The notes beneath the pieces were generated by a model. That model did no database searches. It had not been told where the DNA came from and saw only the letters and a list, made by a program, of their open reading frames with translations. Of a stretch of DNA of 64,000 nucleotides, positions 1-11,423 are shown one piece after another; position 1 is the stretch's first letter, and each line of letters opens with the position of its first letter. The position numbers and the translations under genes were made by a program. Source of the DNA: Phymatolithon calcareum (taxonomy: Eukaryota > Rhodophyta > Florideophyceae > Hapalidiales); the NCBI GenBank assembly GCA_977006965.1, contig OZ345370.1, positions 2,638,880 to 2,702,879 on the forward strand. The letters are read 5' to 3'.

Positions 1-800
1 GGTTGCTTCGAATGGAGGCTTCCCGAAAGGGCCGTCCAAGAGGTCGCGAATGTACTCGAGCTTTACGTCTATCCACTCCGATCCGACTTGTGATATGGAA
101 TAGCGGTAGACTCTCAAACATCACAATGTTCACGATATCCTGGGAATCGCTGCGACTCACGACTCGTGCGATGACCAGAACGCTATTTACTCAACGTGCC
201 CCTTACCCAACGAAAAGTACGCTGGGTACTGTATCGTTCTCTGTGCTGGGGCGAGACGGACGTTGATGCACTCAGGGACTTTCGGAAGTCGCATCGTGTT
301 TGACGGCCTTCGCGGGCGACCATTCAACGTCTTCGTCATATGCGCATATATACCGCATAAAGGGCGCACGGAACCAGCATAAATGGACACGTACTGCCAG
401 CGAATTGAGGCCTTGGAACAAGTCCCCAACCGGGTAAAGCTCTTTTCCGTGCCCTCGGAATAAAATTTCTAAATCAGGGATTTTCGAAATGAAAATTTTA
501 TATATGTGTCTTCAGTAGAACCCAGTGAAAACATCGACGAGAGTGGGAATTAAATATCGTCCTTAACGGCAAAGCTATGCGCAGTGATGTACTATGCATC
601 AAGGGATAATTATTCGCCAAATAATGGACTCAATTCTCAACTTTTTGTAGTTTTGATCCCTTTTCATGTAATTTTTCCTCTAAAATTGCCCATAATTGTC
701 GTTGAGCACTACGAGTATATGAACCAGGCCATAGCGTTATAATTGTATTGATCATGATACATGTGTGCACGTGTGTGCTGCTGAGACAACGCAGCTCTGA
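1..800. other. No recognisable gene
   Basis: Short open frames on both strands show no domain, repeat or composition that I recognise. The stretch becomes AT-rich after about 460. I see no RNA gene or clear repeat unit. Confidence 0.5.
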
Positions 801-804
801 AAGT

Positions 805-1010
805 TCTCCGAGCTTCCATTGATCCAGTTATCGTACTGCTAATGGATCATACGGTCCCTCCTAATCTTTTTTGATTAAACTCTAGACTCTACTAATCTCG
901 AAACTTTGCAGCGCCTTCGGCGTTCCGCCAGGGAACAACACGACCAGAGCCAGTGCGCAATCTTGTGTGTTGCAAACCCCACAGCTTAGTAGCACTAGAA
1001 CAAGACCAAT
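805..1010 (-). repeat. SINE-like dispersed repeat, copy 1
   Basis: Read on the minus strand, this segment matches 29030-29235 (plus strand) through several shared blocks in the same order: a GTTC(T/G)A box, TGTGGGGTTTG, a GGTNNTGTTGTTCCCTGGCGGAA block, a GC-rich stretch, and GGATCAATGGAAG. The GTTC box resembles a decayed tRNA-type B box in the expected place upstream of the body. Two diverged copies in opposite orientation indicate a dispersed family. The tRNA-derived SINE reading is an inference; no poly-A tail or target duplication was identified. Confidence 0.5.
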
Positions 1011-1880
1011 GCGTAAGTTGGAGCTCCTTCTCAGCCTCTCTTCTCCCACTCTTTCACGACCCTTCCAGCTATGTGCTCGATTGTGAGTTGCAGAGTACGA
1101 ACCAGTATTACTTCTCGTCTGCTCTGCAGTTTCTGCAGTTATTTCTTGAACAGGACTTCCTCACCATCGCACCACATGGGCACAGCACCAGCGACGCAAT
1201 TGTCTGACAATTCCAAGACAACGCAGCTTACTTCTGGTGCATGGGAGCCCCGCGCACCGGAACCATGTGACAGTTTGCTGCAGTCTTAGACCCCGAAGAA
1301 CTTCTTAGGCCTTACAGCATATCGCTGTTGATCCTCCGTCCACTCCGTGCCGGAGCTCCGCTGTCCTCCCAGCCTTGAGCCTACCGCCCGTCCCTCGTGT
1401 GCTTATCCAGAGCCTCCTTGCTAAGACAAGTGAACAGTACCGCGAGTTTAATTCCTCTTCTCGGATCATTCCCAGGCACCAACAGTCTTCCTAACGCCAG
1501 GTTCTCCTTATCTCCGACTCTACGTCGATCCGAATTCAGAAGACCTACCGTCGCTATCAAGAACCCGAGCGTCGCAACAAGAAGCAGATCCCTCAGTGTG
1601 TATCGTGTGACAAAATTTTCTCATGCAGGAAGCAAGAAGAAGAACACCGCCTTACTCGGCGTCACAAGATCAAGCTTAGCTACAAGCCCGAAAAGTGTTG
1701 CGATCTTAGTTTCAGTATCCCTGCAGATTATCGTAGAAAGCTTGATAATCGGAAGAACAAACGCTTTGTGCAAGTATTCATCCAAGTTTCTATTAACGTC
1801 GAGGATAGTGTCATATTTCTAAGCTATCGTTCTGCTCAAGTTAGACAGTCAACATTTTGTTTTCTCTATCTTAACCGCGC
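1011..1880. other. No recognisable gene
   Basis: An open frame of about 140 codons covers 1397-1822 on the plus strand, but it begins with GTG, is rich in Ser, Arg and Leu, and matches nothing I know. I treat the stretch as noncoding or decayed repeat. Confidence 0.4.
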
Positions 1881-2506
1881 GTGTTGAGTCTTTCGTTTGC
1901 GAAGATGGCAGGCAAACCGAAACCAGCGTACATTTTCATGGCTCTCATGACGAAACGCGATGATACTGTCAAAGACATACCGTCTCGGAAAGGCGAAGAA
2001 TTCACCCGGCGCGATGTACCCTTTTTGGTCTTTTCTTGCCGCCGCGGAAGTTGTAGCAAAAATTCCGTACCCACAGTGTCTCTGGAGAAAGGCAATGGGT
2101 GGAGGAAACCGTACTCGCACCTTTCATCGTGCGTTGCAGTTGGAGATGAGAACAACTCGTTCGAGATGTATCGAGCGTGCATGAATACGAAACGAACCGG
2201 GATAGTACTCGACACATTCCCTCGTACTTCGAATCAACACTATCTACTAGTGCTCGCGAAAAGGCCATGTACCAGTACATTGATATCATAAACTCTCTTT
2301 TTCTATCAATATCTTACGTTGAGAACCCGTGCTTTCGTGACTTCAGTAAGGTGGATGAGAAGATTTCTATCAAAGCATTTCGGGATACGGTTTTTCAGTT
2401 CGTGGAACTGGTCGAAATTGGCGTGAGGAATGACCTCAAAATCACTTGCGGTGCTGTGATGCATGATTCTCGGACCAAAAATGGGTCGCATTACGTTACT
2501 CTTTGA
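1881..2506 (+). pseudogene. hAT-like transposase N-terminal fragment
   Basis: Frame 2177-2506 encodes a segment with the order typical of the start of hAT transposases: a hydrophobic SISYVENP(C)FR block, a helical stretch, and a block ending in K(I/N)GSHYVTL, where hAT proteins have the DGWT-type sequence before the RNase H core. The upstream frame 1881-2291 overlaps it in another phase, so at least one frame change is needed to join them. There is no catalytic DDE core, and the open frame stops at 2506. I read it as a 5' scrap of a dead element. The hAT assignment rests on pattern resemblance only. Confidence 0.4.
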
Positions 2507-2899
2507 GTATGTTCTGTTTTTGAACCGAATTTACTGGTATTTAAAAACTGTTGCCACGGCCATGTCAAATTCACGCAGCGCCCGAGTTGCTGGAAGAGTA
2601 GGAGAAGATGTCGGACAGGATCTCTTGTCGGACTTGTGATGGACTCTTTCGTTTCAAATGAATCCGATATCAATAGTGGTATTGGTAGATTCAAACATAT
2701 TGCCGTAGGTACTGGCGGAAGGGAGCTATTGGCAATAGGTATTGCTCATGAGCTTCATGTCCCAATAAAGCTATGACGCATTTCCAGCTCGCCGCAGAAG
2801 TCAGTTTACTTTGAAGAGACCATAGCTGGGGCACACGAAGCGCCAAAAGCTGTGTCGAAAATGGCCACGAGACCAGCCATAGAAATCCTGCATTGTTAG

Positions 2900-3093
2900 T
2901 GTGCTATTGGCTGTCGCTTTGGAAGCGATAGGGCGGCAATAAGACAACGGCCGTTGAATCTTTACGGTGGTACCGTTCCCGCCGGACAACAGTTGTGCTA
3001 TTGGCTGTCGCTTTGGAAGCAATAGGACGGCAATATGGTTTACCACTTGCCCGTTGACTCTTTACGGTGGTACCGTTCCCGCCGGACAACAGT
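2900..3093 (+). repeat. Tandem duplication in the element's left end
   Basis: Two units, 2900-2993 (94 bp) and 2994-3093 (100 bp), both run from TGTGCTATTGGCTGTCG to CGCCGGACAACAGT. The deletion derivative at 13149 has only one unit. The duplication therefore arose in this copy's lineage or was lost from the other, and may mark a promoter or priming region. Confidence 0.8.
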
Positions 3094-3406
3094 TACCGCA
3101 GGCGCGGTAGTAGAACTGCAAGTCGCGCGTAAGTGACGCCAAATACAGAAGATATGCCTCGTGGCGTCGCTCTGCTGGAGAAGTCGAAGTGCTGGTGAAG
3201 TGAGACGGACGCCGGCCGCCGGGGCATCGCTAGCGAAAGCGAAGAGCCCGCTCCCGGCGCTATCGTGTTCGAGGAGCACGACGTTTGTGAGCCGTTGGCA
3301 ACACACGGGTACATAAGCGCGGCGCGATGCCGCTCGTGGTTAGAGTCGGCATCAGCTCGCCAGCGCAACCTCATTTGTTTCACTTGTTGCGCATGTTCTA
3401 CTTACT

Positions 3407-4597
3407 ATGTCGGAGGCAACCTCAATTGTGTTTGGGAACCTCAATGACGCCTCTATTGCCGATATCATTGCCCAGAATGTACCAGTTCTTCGCCGCATTG
3501 CTCTGGAGGCCCCTGAGGGCGGCCGTCCTCACCCGATGCCTACGTCTCGTAATGAACTACTCGCCTTGGTGTTAAGGCTTCGGGAGGAAGCGTTGCGCGA
3601 AGCAGCTACCATAATTCCCCCGGACAGCTACCGCGCCGCTCTCGAGCAGCTGATGAAACTGAAGCCGCGCGAACTCGCCGCGATGGCGCGCGACAAATTG
3701 CCCGGGATGCTGCAACTAATGGATAGAGCGCTTCGTGCTCAGCCTTCGCTTACACCAAGTACATTTGACCGCGAGGATGGTATGCAAGCTGTTGCTGCGG
3801 TTCTGATCTGGAAAGTTGATGCCGTCGAGGAAGCATTAAAAGAGGCCGAAGCGCGGTAGTCCCAGATCCCTGCTGTAAACCAACGGCGAATGCACAATGC
3901 GCCATTGTCGGATGTTTTGGACGTGACAGGGCCGTCAAATAAGCGTCTGAGAATTCGTGATGATGCCTATGATGAGGAAGGTCTGAAAGTGGTACGGGAT
4001 TTTCGTCAAGGGCTTGCCGGCGGTGCGACGACGCCGGCAAGCTGCATGGGCGAGTACCCAGGGATAGCAACGTCGTCACCGGCACTTCGACTGAACCAGC
4101 GAGTAGGGCCTTCGATTTTATCATCCCTGGTACAGGAAGGCGTCAACGTCGAGCTGGCCATTCGATTGCGAAATTGGAACCGACGCACCGCCACGGACCC
4201 CACGCCAGCAGAGGTCGAAGCGTTGACTCTGGCGCGCATAGTGCACTTGAACTGCTTGCAGCACCGCTCGATGCGCAGAGCGCTCGAACGGGATCCATGG
4301 ATGGAGACAGCGCTTCGCCGCCTTTACGCCATTCTCTACGTCGAGGACCACGCGACTGCGGCTTCACGCGGAGCGGCGTGGTCCGTCGCGAATCGCATAC
4401 TGGAGGTGTATCCGACAGCAGCCCGGAGAGTGCAACCGCTCGAGACGGCAATGGCGCGCGAAGCAACGTTGCGGTCGAAGGAACAATCTGCATTGAAGAA
4501 TCTCGGCCCGGCGCAACCCTCGAAGAGCAAAGAGAGCCGTCGTACAGGGAAGGAAGCGAAGCCCGCGTACAACCAACAGAGGGACGAGCGAGTCTGA
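3407..4597 (+). pseudogene. Gag-like protein of the YR retrotransposon
   Basis: First ORF of the element, about 396 codons including one in-frame TAG at 3857-3859. Both halves (3407-3856 and 3860-4597) are in the same phase, so a single nonsense change separates them. The first half is helical and contains R/K-rich and Leu-rich segments; the second ends in a Lys/Arg-rich tail suited to nucleic-acid binding. No CCHC zinc knuckle is visible. Gag is inferred from position before the RT and from composition, not from a named domain. The start is the first ATG of the frame. Confidence 0.55.
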
Positions 4598-4767
4598 GAA
4601 ACAGTCGTGCAAGAACATTTCCACTTCCCCTTCACCGAGGCGAAGATAAAGGGGCGGATGCGACTCGCCGAATTGGAGAAGCTCTAAACTTTTTGTAGGG
4701 CGGGCCGAAATTCTCAAGTGCTACATCAGAGAACCTATCGGCTGCAGGATTCAGAGCATTAGAATCA

Positions 4768-6858
4768 GTGAGATTACGTGCGGTCGAGTGTCAGGCCGAG
4801 GCCGTATCGGCAACGCCACTTGCCCGGGACGGTGATTGGGAAATTATATCGGAGCTGGGTGCTCTTTTCGAAGAAATGGAACTCCCAGATACCGTGCGGG
4901 GTCAGTTTGGGAAGCTTGATGCGGACCGGCTCGATCTCCCTGCTCCTCGAAAGCGGCGCGATGAGAGCGGTAAGCCCTGGATCAGAGCCCTGCCAGATGA
5001 TGTGGTCGCGTTGTTTGAGCGCGATGGACTAGCTAAACTCACAGCACCTCTCACGGATTCCCTAGATATTGAATGGAAGAGAGGGAAGGTTGTTCGATGC
5101 AACAGACCTGACGCATCTTCCTTTTCACATTACGCCGTGCATGCCCTGGATGGTCATTACCCCAGAATTCTTGGCCTGGCGGACGAGTCTGGCATGCTTT
5201 CATGGTCATTCATTCCTCACGAGAACCCTGACTACACTGAGTTGGCAAATTTCCTCACGATGACATCATTTGCAGTCGCTAAGAATGAAAACCGCGATCG
5301 CCTTATTAGCTGGCCGCGCGTTCAGAATGCACTCTTTGCTGAACTACCGCCGTTGGATCTGCCTTCGCCCGATCTATTCCAGTGCATACGAACCAGAAAG
5401 GATGCCTCTCTCTCCGGCTTCTACCTTGATGTGGACAATATGTTTCACAATATCAGCCTTCCTGAGTATGTTGCCCAACTGTTCCCTCTGGCAAGCATTG
5501 CGTTTGGGGACCTACCCGGTTCTTTACAATCTCGTATTTCCAAACTGCTCGGTTTTCGGCCGCGCCAGGAAGAGCGCGTACGTCCCCGGCAGCCTACGAT
5601 GCCTATGGTGTTCACATGGTCGGTTTACGTCGCTCATACGCTCGCAATCCGATGCGTGGAACGTGCCTGGAAACAATTTCTCAACATCAGTCACTACATC
5701 ACCGACTTCACGCCCGGACGACTGCTGCGTCTCGAGTCGGCTGCTGGCTCCATTGAAATTCGAAACGGCGATGCATTGGTGATGCAGATAATCGACGACG
5801 TCAATATGGTGGCATGCGCATGGCCAGATAAGGCCGTGAAAGTGCTATGCGGTCTAGTACACGGCTCGTTCAACGAGAGTGACCTCCCGATTAAGTACCA
5901 GAAGTCAAGCCCCATTTCTTCTGTTGAGCAAGTGCAATTGCCTTTCATCGGCTGGACGTGTAATTTTGCGAGCAACCGTATCGCGCCAACATTAACGAAG
6001 AGAATTGCAATCCTTGCCGAAGCCCGTCGCGTTTCGGAAAGCCCTTATTACGAACCAAGATTCGTACGGTCACTACTGGGCAAGCTCATCTGGATGTCGC
6101 TCGGCGCGCGACCACTTCTTTCGACCTTCTCTCAAGTTTTCGCAGTAGCGAGGATAGAGTCTGCTCGCAGTATATCCCCTCCTCTGATGCGAGCATATCG
6201 TAAGGAAGTAGCTCTCGCTGCCACACTTGCTCCTCTTGCGATGGTTCAAACTTGCAGACCCTCCTGGACAACAGTCGTCGCTTTTGATGCTTCGGAACAA
6301 GCCGGTGCGGTTGCGTACGCGGCAGCTGAGGAAGACAAGGTACTGGCACTAATTGACTCATACAATCGGGCCAAACCCGCTCTGTTGGCGGAAGGGTACA
6401 AGGCGGCGTCTGACGCAGTGTGTTCCTACCGGCAAGACATTCAGTATTTCGTTGAATTAAGGGAGTGGACTACAGCTTTCGCTCATCTGTGGAAGTCGGA
6501 AGGCCATATCAATAAGCTCGAGGCTACCACGGCCGTTTTAGCAGACTAATGGATCGTGTCACACCCAGTCGTCGGACATCGCGTTCTTGTTCTCTCGGAA
6601 TCCATAGTAACAATCGGCGCGTTCACGAAAGGAAGATCGTCAAAACCCGACCTCTCGCTCCCGTGCCGCAAGGCAGCGGCAGTATGCATATCCCACGACG
6701 TGAAGGTTATGCTTTGCCACGTTCCAACCGAACTCAATCCAGCAGACGGGCCGTCGCGGCCTTCGCAGCTACCTTCAACGAGCCTACCCACTCGATTTCA
6801 CACGTCGGCGGCTCAGCACTCGATTCCAGCCAGCCGCCGCGAAAGAATGCCCAACTAA
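4768..6858 (+). pseudogene. Reverse transcriptase-RNase H of the YR retrotransposon
   Basis: The frame is open from after a TAG at 4696 to the TAA at 6547 (first ATG at 4876), then continues in phase to 6858. Visible RT features are a template-grip block RDRLISWPRVQN (residues 177-188), motif A FYLDVDNMFHN with Asp221 and Asp223, and motif C IIDD with Asp343 and Asp344. After the thumb comes an RNase H start, VVAFDASEQAGAVAYA, near 6275. Past the stop it continues with VLSESIVTIGAFTKGRS and the RNase H end VPTELNPADGPSR, which is typical of DIRS-group polyproteins. The stop falls just before a Trp codon, where a Gln codon would be expected (CAA to TAA). No methyltransferase domain follows, another point in favour of Ngaro-like. 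Confidence 0.8.
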
Positions 6859-6910
6859 GCTTGGCCGCAGCAATTTCGATCGAATCAATTCTCGAAGACG
6901 ACACACGCAC

Positions 6911-7973
6911 TTGTACAAGCGTTGCGACATCTTCACCGACCCCTGCGAGAAGTGTAGAGCCCATACAAGTAAAGGCGATACCGTTGAGCCCAGCGGAAAG
7001 TCCAGTTCAAGCACTGTAACGCTTCAGTTTGGACCACTCAGCGTTCTGCGAAACTTCCCTCTAATTTCATGTACTATTAAGCATTCTACAGCTTTCAAGT
7101 ACGCAGAGGCGGTAAAAATGTTCCTTTCGTACCTCCAGGACTCAATTCTGGACGTTTGGAAGATAGATGGTCACCTTGCACATTACATTCAGGGCACTTT
7201 CAATGCCAAACCGACCCCAGGCGAACGCCAAAGGATGGTCAACACAATTTCGGGGCTCGTACTACAGTTTCCAGAGTTGAAAGACAGGCTATCGCTGTCA
7301 AGGAAGTGCATACGTGGATGGAAGAAGTGTACACCGCCGAAATCAGCAGTACCGTTGACAAAGCCAGTAATGTTGCCCTTCGTAAATCAGCTGGTGAAGA
7401 CAGGCAACCTAGGGATTGCACTAACGCTGGCAGTATCATGGGCGGCGTACTTACGTGCATCTGAGGTTGTTGGCTGTGCACCCTAGGACATCACTACGCC
7501 AGGAGATCTCCGCCTCGCAGGAAACAAAAAAGATGCCGCTGGCATTAATATCAAGGACGCAAAAACGGCGGAGACCAATTCGCTCCAATACGCGACCCTG
7601 ACGTCATTTGCTCATGAGAACATACTGGCGTTATGACCCCGCGAGCCGGTCGGCCTTCGGCGTGACATACAGTGCTTACTTGCAAGGAATCAAAGGTGCA
7701 GCGGAAGCGTTCGGGCTTGGGCAACTACGTTTTACCAATCATTCGGCACGCATCGGTGGAGTCCTTCACGATTTCTGCAGCGATGTCTCAACACAAACTG
7801 TTGCAACGACTGGTCGCTGGAAAGCACTCCGATCCGCCCAAAGGTACCTCGAAAATGGCCGTGCTATGTTAATGAACTTGTGCCTATCGCCAAAGAGTCA
7901 GCAGGAAATTCTCAAATCTGCGCGGGCGTGCCTCAACTGGATTCATCAGACTGACGATTGCGTAGAAATTTAA
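6911..7973 (+). pseudogene. Tyrosine recombinase of the YR retrotransposon
   Basis: The N-terminal part (6911-7483) has a core-binding-like helical region and the catalytic Arg I block AYLRASEV near 7444. A TAG at 7484 and a change of phase before 7608 separate it from the C-terminal part (7608-7973). That part has box II HSARIGG (H-x-x-R, His codon at 7740), a GRW block, and the nucleophile in RYLENG (Tyr codon 7845-7847). Together these give the R...HxxR...Y set of a tyrosine recombinase, used by this group to integrate circular cDNA. The lesions make this copy inactive unless sequence errors are involved. Confidence 0.8.
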
Positions 7974-8048
7974 ACGATATGGAAAATGAGTTTAAATGCA
8001 CACTCCCAATTATCGCAATACAGAACTGCCCCTCTAGCGAAATGGGGG

Positions 8049-8228
8049 ATCTTCCACTGCTGGATGCAGTAGCTACAGTCTGGAGGACTGGGGAATCACA
8101 CGCTTGTGCGTGCTTAGCCCGGTGGGCATTCCCATAGCAAGGCAGCGTGAAAGCAACCTCTACAATAAACCCGCTAGGGGTGAGTTCTGACAAGGTTGTG
8201 GGCAAGCAGCTGACTCGAACAAAAGTAA
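8049..8228 (+). repeat. Right-terminal structured segment of the YR element
   Basis: Nearly identical to 13719-13897. It contains an outer stem GGGAAT/ATTCCC around an inner hairpin CACACGC-TTGTGCGTG, then TACAATAAACCCGCTAGGGG. The stem-forming bases are the same in both copies, consistent with a 3' structural or recombination signal of the element. Confidence 0.6.
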
Positions 8229-8604
8229 CAATATATTGCTCCCAAGGCCTGAATGGGAAGTCAAGGGGCAGGGGCAGTGAGATTACTAAACCACATCCTG
8301 AAAAACCTACGTGAACGCCAGGCGAAGTAAAAGATGATGCTCTGGCTGTTGATATAATCCTCTGTCATTCTGACCCAGGTAAGCGATAATATTCGATGAC
8401 AGTAGACTACATTAGAAATGTACCGACTGTTGAGAGATACGAATCCTTCCTGATGCTTCTGTGATGATGTGTCACCGAACATAGATGAATGCTTGCACAT
8501 CTTGACCATTGCCCTGGTTTGTAACTCCTCCTCCGGTGTCATAAACCATAAGAAGCTCCACGGAAAGTCTACCCTCCAACAGCGAGAAAACGAAAAAGTG
8601 ATAT
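8229..8604. other. No recognisable gene
   Basis: Spacer between the YR element and the direct-repeat element. Minus-strand open frames here show no known motif. Confidence 0.5.
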
Positions 8605-9527
8605 GTGTATCACGAGTGTAGCGCCCACTGCATTTTTCTTTTCCGTTGCAATGCTATTCCCGGACATGACAGCAAGGCTGAGTATGTAAGGAATACAGTA
8701 AGCGCTTGTGTTTTTCGCGACTGTACGCCACGAACCTTTGATCGCGATCCACATGGAACGCCGAATCAGAGGCTGGCGACTTTAGTTGCCTTGTCTAGGT
8801 GATCCGCTGGGCCACACAAGGAACGTGTCCCATGCGCATGTAAAATTTGTGTTTTTCTCTTTGCTAGTAGTACATAAGATAGTTTTTCCCTTCCCTTTAG
8901 TAAAGGAAGGTGGAGGTTTCTGGATTTCAGCTCGATTGCTTGAATCCTACAAGCATCACGCTTGTGAGTCCCTTCGACCACGCGAAGTCGGATATTTCCC
9001 ACCCTTCCTGATTGCTTCCTCGCCGTGCAAGACTGTACGGCGGGAACTCAGCGACAGATCCGTCCTTTTCTTTTCGCGCGTTCGCCTCAAGCTCGACGGC
9101 CCTTCTAAGGTCGCCGCCTTCTCAGACAAAGTCGATTCTGCCCGTCTTTTCTCGCGCTCAAAGCCCTTCGCCGCACAATCCAGTGTGGAGTTGCTCCCCT
9201 CAACGCGCCGAACACCTGCGTTGTTCCTTTTCGGTGCACTGTCCGACGTTGACGGCCCATCCAAGGTCGCCATCATCCAACGTTGCCGACATCGTCAGCG
9301 CTTCGCACCCTCCCTTTTATTCGCTTTTCTCTACCACTCATCTCACGCGTCCTCAAGGCGCCGTCTTCTGCAACTTCTCTTTTCCCTCTCTTCGTGTTTT
9401 GTTTCTCTTTCTCTCTCTCTTTTCTTTCCTCATTTCAGTCTCTTTGTTTTGTCTCTCCCGCATTTTTTCTCTCCTCCGGTCTTCTCTGAACACTGTGACG
9501 TCAGGTTCTAGTGAGCCTGTCGCTACA
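8605..9527 (+). repeat. Direct repeat, left copy (putative LTR)
   Basis: Continuous copy. It holds GACTGTACGCCACGAAC and TGATCCGCTGGGCCACACA blocks, an AAAGGAAGGTGGAGGTTTCTGG block and a long C/T-rich stretch at about 9370-9480, all repeated in order in the right copy. Open frames through it are by-products of the pyrimidine-rich composition. Confidence 0.75.
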
Positions 9528-10878
9528 ACGAGCCACCCAAACTGGACCTTGGTGTGTCGAGTGCCTTCGACTGAATGAATGCACAGAGGTGCAAATATAA
9601 AATTGCAATTAATTGCAATTAACTGCAATAAAATGAAATCGGGATGATCACTGTTTGCAGCTTGTCTTGAGCTCAGTAGTTTTCTCGATGGCTCCCAAAT
9701 GGAACTTATAATCGGACTAGGAAAACAGCTTCAATTTCTTTTTCTTGAATGGCATTCTACGCGGGCTATAGCTTAGAAACTTGGTGACCCATCGCACAGA
9801 CCGACACAAGCGTGTACCAACTTTTTCCGTTTGTGCAGCAATTTCGGATTAATTAGATTCTATTTCACAATCCTGAACGAAATCAAGAGCTTTTAACGCC
9901 ATTTACATATCAATGATGACGTGGCATTGCCTCTCGTTTCTCCACTGCAGGAAGTGAACTTTTCTCCTCTCGCACGCCAAATGACCATTCAGCTCTACTC
10001 TCCTCCTAGTAATACCCGAAATGGAGAGTTGAAGTCCCTGTCTAGAGATAGAAGCCATCGTGAAATTGCACGGCAGCGACTAGGGCTGATGATTGACTAA
10101 ATACTCCTGTAGGCAATGAACTCGGAAATAAAGTGAATGCTAAATAGGCAGACGTCGGAACAATACGATTGCTAGCGCAATCCCCAATAAATGATGTTCA
10201 TCGTGTGAGCTTGCAATAAGGATTGCAATCAATTTGCCGAATGCAATAAACGGTGCAATTCTGTACCGTCCACTCATGAAGACTTTATTCAAACACAAAA
10301 GAGTGGCAGAATCAGGCTCTCTGGCATCTACACGCTAGTTCCGTAATGCTCTCCTTCATACAACGCATGGGCTTTCATGCGAGCTTCTGGACTATGCGAC
10401 CGAGCACCATGAGTAGTCTTGCTAAATAACGAACCATCTAAAAATTGCTCGTTAAGTTTGAAAAAAACCAGCGATTTGAGCATTTGAGGTGTCATATTTC
10501 GCCAGTTCACGACTAGCACATGCTGAACGATGCTCCAAAGCCGCTCAACTTCAGCCGCGGAGCCAAGTAAAACGTCACAGTTGAAATACTATTGCCTCAA
10601 CACTTCTTTCTTGCGAAGTTTGGCAAGGCGCTCACTCATGATCATACTCGCGCTGGTAGCATTAATGCTGGGTACACGTTCTTCATATAGTACATTCGAT
10701 TTTTGAAGAGAAGAGACTGCAAAGTTTCATTCTCATCAGCCAATCCCTTTTGGAAATTAACGACTTCAGACTCTAACGATAAATTATCCACGATCCTGGC
10801 ATTCGGTGAAGGGTAGTTCCCAGTCTGCATTGGGGCATAGATGAACAAGGGTTTCTTTCCGCAGCATGCTGCTCGCTG
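9528..10878. other. Internal region without recognisable gene; ATTGCAAT-rich patches
   Basis: No coding domain is visible. Patches at about 9590-9640 and 10110-10260 are rich in the palindromic octamer ATTGCAAT and variants such as GCAATAAA. The same word recurs near 14385-14450, 25430-25555, 26035-26120, 50325 and 56815. Confidence 0.5.
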
Positions 10879-11172
10879 GTAGCAGCTTTTCACCGGAAGG
10901 AAGATGGCTCGGCGGAATACGACCCCATGTGTAAGGCCTGTCCAGGTGGAACCAAACAAACTGTTGATCACTTAATTCTTCGCTGTAGTGGGCGTGCTTT
11001 ATCAAGACGGCAGGGTATTAGTAGAGTAGGCCCTAAAACGGTAGAGGAATTATGCAGGGAGAAACCACTTGAAGTACTCAAATTCGTGAACAATGAGGGG
11101 TTGCTTGACAACCCCTGATGTTAACTCTAGTTAACGTCTTCTGCAGTAAAGAAAGAAAGAAAGAAAGAAAGA
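10879..11172 (+). pseudogene. 5'-truncated LINE tail with zinc-binding (zf-RVT-like) end
   Basis: The plus-strand frame ending at 11118 encodes MCKACPGGTKQTVDHLILRC, a CxxC...HxxxxC arrangement typical of the C-terminus of non-LTR reverse transcriptases. An Arg-rich stretch and the stop follow. About 30 bp downstream is a (GAAA)n run (11148-11172), a common type of LINE 3' tail. The upstream RT is absent, so this is a short 5'-truncated insertion. Its exact left end is not clear. Confidence 0.55.
11148..11172 (+). repeat. (AAAG)n microsatellite
   Basis: About six AAAG units close the LINE fragment and abut the right direct repeat. It could serve as the LINE 3' tail or as a polypurine tract. 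Confidence 0.85.
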
Positions 11173-11179
11173 ACAAGGG

Positions 11180-11423
11180 TTTTGTCGAGCCCACTGTATT
11201 TCTTTTCCCGCTGCTGTCCCATTCCCGGACTCGACAGCAAGGCAGAGCCAGTAAGGAATGCAGTAAGCGGTTATGTTTTTCGTGACTGTACGCCACGAAC
11301 TTTGATCACGATCCGCATGGAACGCCGAAGCAGAGGCACGCTCTAGTTTTCTTCTCTTGGTGATCCGCTGGGCCACACATGCAGCGTGTCCCATGCGCAT
11401 GAATAACTTTTGTTTTTCGCTTT
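11180..11423 (+). repeat. Direct repeat, right copy, first part
   Basis: Matches the first part of 8605-9527, including the TGATCCGCTGGGCCACACA block. It ends with GTTTTTCGCTTT (11412-11423), which is repeated at 12186-12197 where the homology resumes. Confidence 0.75.

Larger units (their letters stand above)
2774..8228 (+). mobile_element. Tyrosine-recombinase retrotransposon (Ngaro/DIRS-like), near full length
   Basis: About 5.46 kb with three coding blocks in the order gag, RT-RNase H, tyrosine recombinase, all on the plus strand. That order fits Ngaro-type elements better than classical DIRS, where the recombinase overlaps the RT. The ends are set by comparison with the deleted copy at 13149-13897, which shares TGACGCATTTCC at the left and CAAAAGTAA at the right. 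I found neither clear terminal inverted repeats nor split direct repeats, so the true termini may differ slightly. The coding blocks carry three in-frame stops (3857, 6547, 7484) and at least one frame change in the recombinase, so this copy is not autonomous. Confidence 0.75.

Noticed and set aside
4174-4698. Second plus-strand frame overlapping the gag region
   Set aside because: It overlaps the gag frame in another phase and has no domain; it is a GC-driven shadow.
2774-8228. Classical DIRS with terminal inverted repeats and internal complementary region
   Set aside because: No inverted relation between the two ends could be found, and the recombinase follows rather than overlaps the RT.
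8786-9578. Long Ser/Phe/Leu-rich frames
   Set aside because: They arise from the C/T-rich tract of the direct repeat; the matching region at 12.5-13.0 kb keeps neither frame.
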